This document shows positions 50,394 through 58,180 of a DNA stretch of 64,000 bases, in pieces. Each line of letters opens with the position of its first letter. The stretch's first letter is position 1. The stretch comes from G965204755 sp965243415 (lineage in GTDB: Bacteria > Acidobacteriota > Vicinamibacteria > Marinacidobacterales > Marinacidobacteraceae). The stretch lies in assembly GCA_965243415.1 (NCBI GenBank), contig OZ251549.1:1550001-1614000 (forward strand). The letters run 5' to 3'. Both the position numbers and the translations under genes were made by a program. Below the pieces are notes generated by a model that saw only the letters and a list, made by a program, of their open reading frames with translations, did no database searches and was not told the origin of the DNA.

Positions 50394-53330
50394 ATGGCGA
50401 AGAAGAAGCCGCCCCTCGCCGTCGAGGCGACGACGCACGAGTCGGACACCCGGCTGAACATCCCGACCGCCGAGTACGAGGCCATCCTCCCGGACGACCA
50501 CCGGGCGCCGCGGCAATTGCGCTACCCGAGGAACGCCGACCTCGACCCGCAACTCGTCTGGCGCGGCAAGGACGAGCAGGACTGGTCCGACCTTGTCGTC
50601 CCGGCGCCGCCGCTCTTCATCCAGGAGAAGGTGCAGCCCAAGGCGCTGGTGGACGACCTGCAGCGCGAGACCGAGGCCCGGCGGCAGGATGCCGAGGCTG
50701 CGCCGCAGCCGGTCGCCCTCTTCGGCGACTTCAACGGCCTTCCCGAGGGCGCGGAGAAGACCGACTTCTACCGCCACCGCGGCAACTGGTCGAACCGGAT
50801 GATCCTCGGCGACTCCCTCCGCGTGATGGCCAGCCTCGCCGAACGCGAAGGGTTGCGCGGCAAGGTGCAGTGCCTCTACTTCGACCCGCCCTACGGCATC
50901 AAGTTCAACTCCAACTTCCAGTGGTCCACGAAGAGCCGGGAAGTCAAGGACGGCAAGCGCGAACACCTCACCCGCGACCCGGAGCAGGTGAAGGCGTTCC
51001 GCGACACCTGGAAGGACGGGATCCACTCCTACCTGACCTACCTCCGCGACCGCCTCACCGTGGCGCGGGATCTGCTGACCGAGACCGGCAGCATCTTCGT
51101 CCAGATCGGCGACGAGAATGCCCACCGGGTGCGGGTCCTGATGGACGAGGTCTTCGGCGCCGACAACTTCGTGCGTCAGATCGTCTTCGCCAAGACCGGA
51201 AGCATGGTCTCCACGGAACTCGGGAGAACGAGCGACTACCTCCTCTGGTATGCGAAGAGCAAGGAAGTCGTCAAGTACCGGCAGTTGTTCACCTCGAAGG
51301 AACCGGACACCTTCTACAACCTGGTGGAAACGCCGGATGGAGAGTTGAGAAAGATCACGGATGAGGAGAGGTTGCGTTTCGGGCGCCAACGGATTCGAGA
51401 CTCGCGAGTTGCCGGACTGGTGAGCCTGGAATCCGCCGGCGCCCAGAGCGAGGACTCTCCGATGCCGTACGAGGGACAGGTCTTCCGGCCGAAGGCCAAC
51501 AGGCACTGGTCAGTCACCTATCCCGATGGCATGGGTGTCCTTGCTCGTTCCGGTCGGATCGTCGCTGCCGGTCGTAAGTTGCGGTGGAAGTACTTCATCG
51601 AGGACTATCCGCTCAAGGTCATCTCCGAAGTCTGGAGCGACACCGCCGGGTTCAACCGGGATCAGCGGTATGTGGTGGAAACGCGGCCGAGCGTGGTCCA
51701 GCGCTGCCTCTTGATGACGACCGATCCCGGAGATCTCGTGCTCGACCCGACCTGCGGATCGGGGACGACGGCGTATGTCGCCGAGCAGTGGGGCCGCCGC
51801 TGGATCACCGTGGACACCTCGCGGGTGGCGCTCGCTCTGGCCCGGGCGCGGCTCATGGGGGCCCGGTACCCCTACTACACGCTCGCCGACAGCCCCGAGG
51901 GGCAGCGCGAGGAGGGACGGCTCTCGAACCGCGAACCGAAGACCGGCCCGACGCACGGGGACCTTCGCCAGGGGTTCGTGTACGAGCGGGTTCCCCATGT
52001 CACCCTCAAGGCGATCTCGACGAACGCGGAGATCGACGCCATCCGGGAACGGCGACAGCCGGCCGTCGAGGAGGCTCTCGCCGCACTGAACGAATCGCTG
52101 GCCGGACACTCGACGCCGTTCGAGGTCCCGAGCGGCGGTCGAAAGGGCGGCAGGGTCGCCTTCACCGGGCCGCCGGACGCCACGGTGGATCTTCCGAACG
52201 GGGAACCGGCGCCGGCGCGCGGCCTCCTCGAATGGGAGGTCCCGCACGAGGCGCCGAAGGACTGGCCCGAACCGGCCGTGGAAGCGCTCGCGGCGTTCCG
52301 GAAGGCCCGACGCGCCCGCCAGCGGGAGATAGACGACTCCATCGCAGAGAAAGCCGACTCCGAGCGGCTCTACGACCAGCCGGTCGAAGACGATCGGACA
52401 GCCCGGGTCGCCGGCCCCTTCACCGTGGAGAGCCTGGCCCCCCATCGCACGCTGGCTGTCGACGAAGAGGACCGGTTCCTCCTGCGCGCCGCCGAACCGC
52501 GCGCCCCCTACGGGTCGGGGCAATCGGGCGACTTCGCCACGATGATCCTCGAACAACTGCGGGTCGCCGGCGTCCAGCAGACCCATCGGGAGGACCGGAT
52601 CGAGTTCTCCTCCCTCGTTCCCTGGGAAGGCCGCTTCGTCGCCGCCGAGGGCCGCTACCGGCAGGGCGAGAGCGGCCGCGAGCGCCGCGCCGGGGTCCTG
52701 ATCGGCCCGGAGTTCGGCACCGTCTCCCGCCAGGACCTCGTGGACGCCGCCCGGGAAGCCGCCGACGCCGGGTTCCACGCGCTCGTGTCCTGCGCCTTCG
52801 CCTACGACCCCCACGCCGCCGAAGTGTCGAAACTCGGCAAGGTCCCCATCCTGAAGGCCCGGATGAACGCCGATCTCCACCTGGCCGACGATCTGAAGAC
52901 CACCGGCAAGGGCAACCTCTTCGTGGTCTTCGGCGAGCCGGACATCGAGATCGAGAAAGCAGACGAAAGTCTGGATGGGGGGGGGGGGGGGGGGGGGTAT
53001 CTCCGGGTCCGGCTCCGCGGCGTGGATGTGTTCCACCCGCAGACCGGCGAGATCCGCAGCGACGAGCCCGACGCCATCGCCTGCTGGTTCCTGGATACCG
53101 ACTACGACGGCGAGAGTTTCTTCGTCCGCCACGCCTACTTCCCCGGCGCGGTGAACGACCCCTACAAGGCCTTGAAGACCACGCTGAAGGCCGAGATCGA
53201 CCGCGAAGCCTGGGACAGCCTCCGCCGCGAAGTCTCCCGCCCCTTCCCGAAGCCGGCCACCGGCCGCATCGCCGTCAAGGTCATCAACCACCTCGGCGAC
53301 GAAGTCCTGAAGGTCTTCCGCGTCCCGTGA
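50394..53330 (+). CDS. mod: Type III-like DNA methyltransferase with a phase-variable G tract
   Basis: 978 residues from ATG 50394 (MAKKKPPLAVEATTHESDTR). Motif IV is YFDPPYGIKFNSNFQWSTK (~163), followed by the target-recognition region and then motif I VLDPTCGSGTTAYVAEQWG (~452). This is the beta-class order of Type III adenine Mod subunits. It methylates the recognition site and guides Res. Residues 862-868 are seven glycines from a 21-base G run. At this length the frame continues 110 residues to VINHLGDEVLKVFRVP. The segment between motifs IV and I (51180-51730) is less G+C-rich, as in exchanged target-recognition domains. The stop overlaps a GTG of the next frame. Confidence 0.87.
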   Translation: MAKKKPPLAVEATTHESDTRLNIPTAEYEAILPDDHRAPRQLRYPRNADLDPQLVWRGKDEQDWSDLVVPAPPLFIQEKVQPKALVDDLQRETEARRQDAEAAPQPVALFGDFNGLPEGAEKTDFYRHRGNWSNRMILGDSLRVMASLAEREGLRGKVQCLYFDPPYGIKFNSNFQWSTKSREVKDGKREHLTRDPEQVKAFRDTWKDGIHSYLTYLRDRLTVARDLLTETGSIFVQIGDENAHRVRVLMDEVFGADNFVRQIVFAKTGSMVSTELGRTSDYLLWYAKSKEVVKYRQLFTSKEPDTFYNLVETPDGELRKITDEERLRFGRQRIRDSRVAGLVSLESAGAQSEDSPMPYEGQVFRPKANRHWSVTYPDGMGVLARSGRIVAAGRKLRWKYFIEDYPLKVISEVWSDTAGFNRDQRYVVETRPSVVQRCLLMTTDPGDLVLDPTCGSGTTAYVAEQWGRRWITVDTSRVALALARARLMGARYPYYTLADSPEGQREEGRLSNREPKTGPTHGDLRQGFVYERVPHVTLKAISTNAEIDAIRERRQPAVEEALAALNESLAGHSTPFEVPSGGRKGGRVAFTGPPDATVDLPNGEPAPARGLLEWEVPHEAPKDWPEPAVEALAAFRKARRARQREIDDSIAEKADSERLYDQPVEDDRTARVAGPFTVESLAPHRTLAVDEEDRFLLRAAEPRAPYGSGQSGDFATMILEQLRVAGVQQTHREDRIEFSSLVPWEGRFVAAEGRYRQGESGRERRAGVLIGPEFGTVSRQDLVDAAREAADAGFHALVSCAFAYDPHAAEVSKLGKVPILKARMNADLHLADDLKTTGKGNLFVVFGEPDIEIEKADESLDGGGGGGGYLRVRLRGVDVFHPQTGEIRSDEPDAIACWFLDTDYDGESFFVRHAYFPGAVNDPYKALKTTLKAEIDREAWDSLRREVSRPFPKPATGRIAVKVINHLGDEVLKVFRVP
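52977..52997 (+). repeat. 21-base G homopolymer inside mod
   Basis: Uninterrupted G run coding for Gly7 between EKADESLD and YLRVRLRG. It is in frame now. Adding or losing one or two bases replaces the last 110 residues. The duplicated mod tail at 53617-54069 has an ordinary PAGSAPAGD linker instead of the tract. Confidence 0.95.
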
Positions 53331-54069
53331 CCACCGAGACCGGCCCGTTCCGGATCAGCGCCGGCCTCGAGAACCTCATCGGCCGCCAACTCGTCACCGA
53401 CGACTTCGTCGCGATGTTCCCGGAGCAACTCCGCGCCGCCGGCGTCCGACAGGCGCGCCGGGGCGACCGGATCGAGTTCTCCTCCCTCACCCCGCGGCAA
53501 GGACGCTCGTCGCCGCCGAGGCCGAGTGCAACGCCCCGGTCTCCTGCGCCTTCGCCTGCTCCGCCCGCGCCGCCGACCTGCCGAAACTCGGTAGGATTCC
53601 GATCCTGCGAGCGCGGATGAACGCGGACCTCCAGATGGCGGAAGGCCTGACGACCACCGGGAAGGGCAACCTCTTCGTCGTCTTCGGGGAGCCGGACATC
53701 GAGATCGAGCCTGCCGGGAGCGCGCCCGCCGGCGATCTCCTCCGGGTCCGCCTCCGGGGCGTGGATGTCTTCCACCCCCGGACCGGCGAGATCCGCAGCG
53801 ACAGCCCCGACGCCATCGCCTGCCGGTTCCTCGACACCGCCTGCGACAGCGAGAGTTTCTTCGTCCGCCACGCCTGCATCCCCGGCGCCCTGAACGACCC
53901 CTACCAGGCCCTCAAGAACACCCTGAAGGCCGAGATCGACCGAGAGGCCTGGGACAGCCTCCGCCGCGATGTCTCCCGCCCCTTCCCCAAGCCCGCCACC
54001 GGCCGCATCGCCGTCAAGGTCATCACCCACCTCGGCGACGAAGTAATGAAGGTCTTCCGCGTCCCATGA
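53327..54069 (+). pseudogene. Tandem copy of kinase start plus mod 3' end (degraded)
   Basis: A GTG at 53327 begins a copy of the first ~30 codons of the kinase gene that follows (MTTETGPFRISAGLENLIGR against MTTETRPFRVSAGLKNLIGR). It runs straight into a copy of the mod C-terminal part (EQLRAAGVRQ, GDRIEFSSL). It has lost about 30 codons and shifted frame near 53500. Then it continues as an open frame from ATG 53617 (MNADLQMAEGLTTTGKGNLF to LGDEVMKVFRVP) to the stop at 54069, which overlaps the real kinase ATG. The pattern is a tandem duplication of the mod-kinase junction. Confidence 0.8.
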
Positions 54070-56375
54070 CGACCGAGACCAGGCCGTTCCGGGTCAGCGC
54101 CGGCCTCAAGAACCTCATCGGCCGGGAACTCATCACCGACCCGCTGGTGGCGGTTTTCGAGTTGGTCAAGAACTCCTTCGATGCGCATGCGACGACCGCC
54201 TGCCTGCGCTTCGAAGGCGATCGACTCATCGTCACCGACGATGGCAAGGGGATGACGCGCCAGTCCATTCTCGACAAGTGGCTGTTCGTTGGGTACTCCG
54301 CCAAGCGGGACCAGAGCGAAGACGATGACTACCGTCACCGACTCGACACGCGGTCCCGCAACTTCGCGGGAGACAAGGGTATCGGGCGTTTTTCGTGCGA
54401 CAGCCTCGGCAGGAAACTCTCGCTCTACTCTTGCGCCGAGGGGAACCCGGTGCAGACCATGCATCTGGATTGGAGCCGTTATGAACTCGACGCAAAACGG
54501 GAAATCCACGAGATTCCGGTGACGATCGGCGAGATGTCCGGGTTCGACGGTGTCACGCAGCCACCCGACGACGGGGTCGGAACGGTGCTCGAAATCGAAG
54601 AACTGCGCCACGAATGGCCGAGAGCGCGACTTCTGGATCTCCGGCGAGGCCTGTCGAAACTGATCAATCCGTTCCGTGCGGCGAGCCCCGATTTTCGGAT
54701 CGAGTTGATCGCTCCCGCCGAAGACGACGCTGACCGCCGGGCCAAGGACGGCCAGCGGGTCAACGGGCCGATCGAGAACACTCTTCTGGAGGTGCTGAAG
54801 GACAAGACCACGGTCATCCGGGCCACGCTCTCTGCGGACAACTACCTGGAGACCATGATCGAGGACCGGGGGGAACTCATCTACCACATCCGAGAACCGA
54901 ATCCTTACAGCAATCTGCGCAATCTGGACATTCAGGCAGACTTGTTCTACCTGAACCGGAGTGCCAAGACTACTTTCGCTCGACGCATGGGGCTTTCCAG
55001 TGCCAGATTCGGCTCGATCTTCGTCTTCCGAGACGGTTTCCGCATGTTCCCGATCGGTGAAGAGTACAACGACTTCTTCGGTCTCGCGCGACGGAAACAG
55101 CAAGGGACCTATCGGTACCTCGGTAGCCGGGACCTCATCGGACGAGTGGATGTCCCCGGCGCGAGCGGCTTCGAGGAGGCTACGAGTCGCAGCCAGGGGT
55201 TGATCCACACCCCGGCCGTGAACGATCTGGTGACTTTCATCGTACGGAAATGCGTACGACGCCTGGAGCGCTATGTGGTCGACATCACCTGGAAGGACAC
55301 GGACGATCGGAACTCCGACGACCCGTCCCGTCTGCGGCTCGACCGGAACCGCGGACCGATCACCCAGCTCGTTGCCCACCTCGCAGACACGAAGGCCGTG
55401 GAGGTGATCGATTACAACCGGGATCTGGTGGGAATGGTCGACCGGCGGTCGGGAGCACTCGAAGAGAACCTGAAGTCGCTGGCAGTGTTGGCCGAGAAGA
55501 CAGGGGATGCAGCGTTGGTGGAGCGTGTCGCCGCGGCGAATCTGCAACTGGGGGAACTCAAGGCCTCGGAGGCCGCGGCGGTCGAGGCGGCAGCGGCGGC
55601 CGCGCAGCGCGCCGTGGCCGCTGAGGATCGAAGGCGCCAGGCGCTCGGTCAGGTCGCGAGTGAGAGAGAGCGGAACCGGTTCCTGGTAGCCGCACAGTCG
55701 TTGGACGAGGACACGATTCTCAACCTCCACCATCAGATCATGGTCCATGCCACCGGAGTGCAGCTTTGGATCAAACGGATGGCGGGAAAGATCCGGGACG
55801 GAGTGGAAGTGGAGTCCGGCGAGTGGGGCGATTTTCTGGAGGCGATCGCCTTTCAGAGCAGTCAGATCCTGACTGCCGCACGGTTCGCCACGAAGGCGAA
55901 CTACAAGGCAGGGGTCGGAGTGACCGACGACAACCTCGTCGGGTACATCAGGGACTATATCGAGGAGGTGGCGTCACTCTGGGCGCCGAGGGGCATCGAG
56001 CTCGAGTGTCACGGCGAAGTGGGCGAGGTGCGGCGGCACTTCCGGCCCATCGATGTGGGCATCGTGATCGACAATCTCGTCAGCAATGCCGCGAAGGCCA
56101 ACGCGGACCGGGTCGTCTTCGCGTTCCAGACGACGAATCAGAGTAGAGCATCGTTCGTCATGACCGTTGCGGATGACGGCGACGGTTGGCCGAAATCGAT
56201 AGAGCCTCTGGAGGGCATCTTCGAGAAGGGAGTTACGACGACGAAGGGATCCGGCCTCGGCTTGTACCATGTGAAACAGGTGATCACGGCGATGCACGGC
56301 GAGGTGGTGGCTCACGACCAGCCATACTCGGAGATCGTCGGCGGAGCACACTTGACGGTGAGGATCGAGCAGTGA
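54066..56375 (+). CDS. Soluble sensor kinase with two GHKL ATPase domains
   Basis: 769 residues, no membrane segment. The N-terminal GHKL domain (1-~150) is Hsp90/MutL-like: N-box AVFELVKNSFDAHATT and G1 IVTDDGKGMTRQSI. A long central region follows, then a coiled coil (~480-540, Ala/Glu/Gln-rich). Next is a phospho-acceptor helix with LHHQIMVHATGVQLWIKRM (~555), and a histidine-kinase ATPase domain: IDNLVSNAAKANADRVVF, VADDGDGWP and GSGLGLYHVKQVI. The double-GHKL plan suggests that a client or nucleic-acid signal gates the kinase. Base composition drops here (57% G+C in a line at 54961), indicating acquisition. The stop overlaps the receiver gene by 4 bp. Confidence 0.8.
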   Translation: MTTETRPFRVSAGLKNLIGRELITDPLVAVFELVKNSFDAHATTACLRFEGDRLIVTDDGKGMTRQSILDKWLFVGYSAKRDQSEDDDYRHRLDTRSRNFAGDKGIGRFSCDSLGRKLSLYSCAEGNPVQTMHLDWSRYELDAKREIHEIPVTIGEMSGFDGVTQPPDDGVGTVLEIEELRHEWPRARLLDLRRGLSKLINPFRAASPDFRIELIAPAEDDADRRAKDGQRVNGPIENTLLEVLKDKTTVIRATLSADNYLETMIEDRGELIYHIREPNPYSNLRNLDIQADLFYLNRSAKTTFARRMGLSSARFGSIFVFRDGFRMFPIGEEYNDFFGLARRKQQGTYRYLGSRDLIGRVDVPGASGFEEATSRSQGLIHTPAVNDLVTFIVRKCVRRLERYVVDITWKDTDDRNSDDPSRLRLDRNRGPITQLVAHLADTKAVEVIDYNRDLVGMVDRRSGALEENLKSLAVLAEKTGDAALVERVAAANLQLGELKASEAAAVEAAAAAAQRAVAAEDRRRQALGQVASERERNRFLVAAQSLDEDTILNLHHQIMVHATGVQLWIKRMAGKIRDGVEVESGEWGDFLEAIAFQSSQILTAARFATKANYKAGVGVTDDNLVGYIRDYIEEVASLWAPRGIELECHGEVGEVRRHFRPIDVGIVIDNLVSNAAKANADRVVFAFQTTNQSRASFVMTVADDGDGWPKSIEPLEGIFEKGVTTTKGSGLGLYHVKQVITAMHGEVVAHDQPYSEIVGGAHLTVRIEQ

Positions 56376-57355
56376 GACTCGAGTTCAGGTTGTTGGTGGT
56401 GGACGATGACGCCAAGGGCGTGGAGGCATCCATTCTGAATTTGGAAGACTATCTGAGGACGGAGGGTTTCGAACTGGTCCGGGACCTGCGAAAGCGCCTG
56501 TCAGAGGAGGAGATCCGCTCGTACGGGGATCGGCACTGGCGGCAGTTCGACCTGGTGATGGTGGACTACAACCTGAGTTCGCCGGACAACGGAGCGGATG
56601 TCGTCAAGGCGCTTCGGGGGAGGATGAGATTCACGGAGACCGTGTTCTACTCCATGGGGCGGACGAAGGGGCTGTACCGGGAGATCGCCGAGAGGGACAT
56701 TCAGGGAGTGTTCGTGGCGGAGCGAGATGAGTTGGACGAGGTCCTTCCGAAGTTGGCTCATGTCGTGATCGGGAAGACGGTGGATGTCATTCACGCTCGG
56801 GGGTCGGCGATGGCGGAAGTGGCAGACCTCGACGCGCGGATGGAGAACACCCTGCGTCGGGTCCTGGAGACTGCGACAGACGGCGCCGGAGCGGGCGTTG
56901 TCGAACAGATCGAGGAGGAATATCGGAACCGGAGGCGGACTCTCGGAAAGAGGGTGGAGAAGGAACTCGTGGCGAGGGGTCTGGTAGGTGTCCTCGACAA
57001 GGGGCCCATGTTCGGATCACTCGACCGGTGGAGGGCGATTCGGGCGTTGGCCAAGAGGCTGACGCAGGGTCCGGGATCGGAAGTCGAGGTCGTGGGCCGG
57101 TATTCGACGGAGATCCTGGATCAACGGAATCTGCTTGCCCATGTCCGGCAGGAGGAGGGGAAGGACGGGACGGTTGTCCTCCGGTCACATCGGAGTGGCG
57201 ATGAGGAAGGGGTGGTTATCGATGACGAATGGATGCGAGGGTTCCGGAACGACCTCCGGAGGCACCGGGAGGCGGTGGATGCGGTGTGTCGCGCGATCGA
57301 TGAGGAGTTCGGGGGCGGCGCGACGGCAGAGGACGACGGACCGGCAGAGGCCTAG
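56372..57355 (+). CDS. Receiver-domain response regulator with unassigned C-terminal domain
   Basis: 327 residues from GTG 56372, overlapping the kinase TGA. The receiver domain (~1-125) has acidic LLVVDDDAKG and the phospho-Asp in DLVMVDYNLSSPDNGADVVK (~66). ETVFYSMGRTKGLYREIAER carries the Thr/Ser switch region. The C-terminal ~200 residues are helical (RVLETATDGAGAGVVEQIEE, LDQRNLLAHVRQEEG-like) with no DNA-binding motif I recognise, so it may be an effector. AHVRQE with NLL resembles a HEPN-like or MAE_28990-like setting only weakly, and I do not claim it. The stop overlaps the convergent methyltransferase remnant. Confidence 0.75.
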   Translation: MRLEFRLLVVDDDAKGVEASILNLEDYLRTEGFELVRDLRKRLSEEEIRSYGDRHWRQFDLVMVDYNLSSPDNGADVVKALRGRMRFTETVFYSMGRTKGLYREIAERDIQGVFVAERDELDEVLPKLAHVVIGKTVDVIHARGSAMAEVADLDARMENTLRRVLETATDGAGAGVVEQIEEEYRNRRRTLGKRVEKELVARGLVGVLDKGPMFGSLDRWRAIRALAKRLTQGPGSEVEVVGRYSTEILDQRNLLAHVRQEEGKDGTVVLRSHRSGDEEGVVIDDEWMRGFRNDLRRHREAVDAVCRAIDEEFGGGATAEDDGPAEA

Positions 57356-58056
57356 TTTTTCGGCCGGCGGTGGGGGACGGCGTTGGCGACCCGGGTGGAG
57401 CGTGGCGCCGGCCGGGGTCGCCGGGGGCCTCCGGTCGTGTAGTTGCCCTCGAAGACGCCAGTTCGGGAAGGACTGGAGACGGGCGGTCTCGCGCACCGTG
57501 AGGATCCGTCGTTCGGAGTAGTGGACGAGGTCGTCGAGGCTCGTGATGGTGGGAGCCGGACGGATGGGAAGCGAGGACGCGCACCGGGACTCTCCGGAGG
57601 CGGTGAGCGGTGCGGGTGTGGGCGGGGATGGTGATGGGGTGGCCGAGTTCGCGGGAGGTCGCGATGAGCGCAGCGAGGCGGGCGGCGAGGTGCGAGCGGT
57701 GGCGCGCGAGGCGGATGTTCAGCGGTGCGCCTCGAGGGCCGTCGCGCGTGGTCCGTTGGTGCCGGTGTTTCGGGGCGCCGGTAGCGGATGGCCCTGAAGC
57801 GCGGCCGGTCGGGTGAGCGGACGGTGCCGTTGCGGCGGACTTCGAGGTCGCTGATGGCGCCGCGCGCGGTCGGGCGGCCTTGCAGACGGCGTTCGGCGAG
57901 CAAAACGGGAACGGCGGATTCGAGGTCAGCGAAGAATGATCGGAGCAGTGGTTCCGGGCGGCCCTCCCTGCGGGCGCCCACGAGGAAGAAGCGAGGCCGG
58001 GCCTGGGACACGGCGCAGTCGTCGGCCCGGAGGATGGAGGTCTCGACTTCATGGTC
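57352..58056 (-). pseudogene. Broken C-terminal half of a cytosine-5 DNA methyltransferase
   Basis: Pieces of a C5-methyltransferase in at least three frames: ILRADDCAVSQARPRFFLVG and GAISDLE (motif VIII region), then NIRLARHRSHLAARLAALIA, then LTVRETARLQSFPNW (motif IX-like), and finally FEGNYTTGGPRR with VANAVPH (motif X). The order along the minus strand is correct, so frameshifts, not rearrangement, broke it. The catalytic Pro-Cys half is absent. The original stop is kept and overlaps the receiver gene stop (CTAG at 57352-57355). Confidence 0.8.
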
Positions 58057-58180
58057 TCACCGGAGGCCCTCCTCCGGGGTCGCGGCGAAGTTCCGGATGC
58101 GCCGGTCCGGCTGCTCCGGATCATCCCGGCGGCGGGCGCGGGGGCTCGCCGCCGGGGGAGGCGCCGGTCGGGTTCGCCGG

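Noticed and set aside
56787..57188. Minus-strand frames antisense to the receiver gene
   Set aside because: They oppose a gene with a clear receiver domain and overlapping start, and show no domain of their own.
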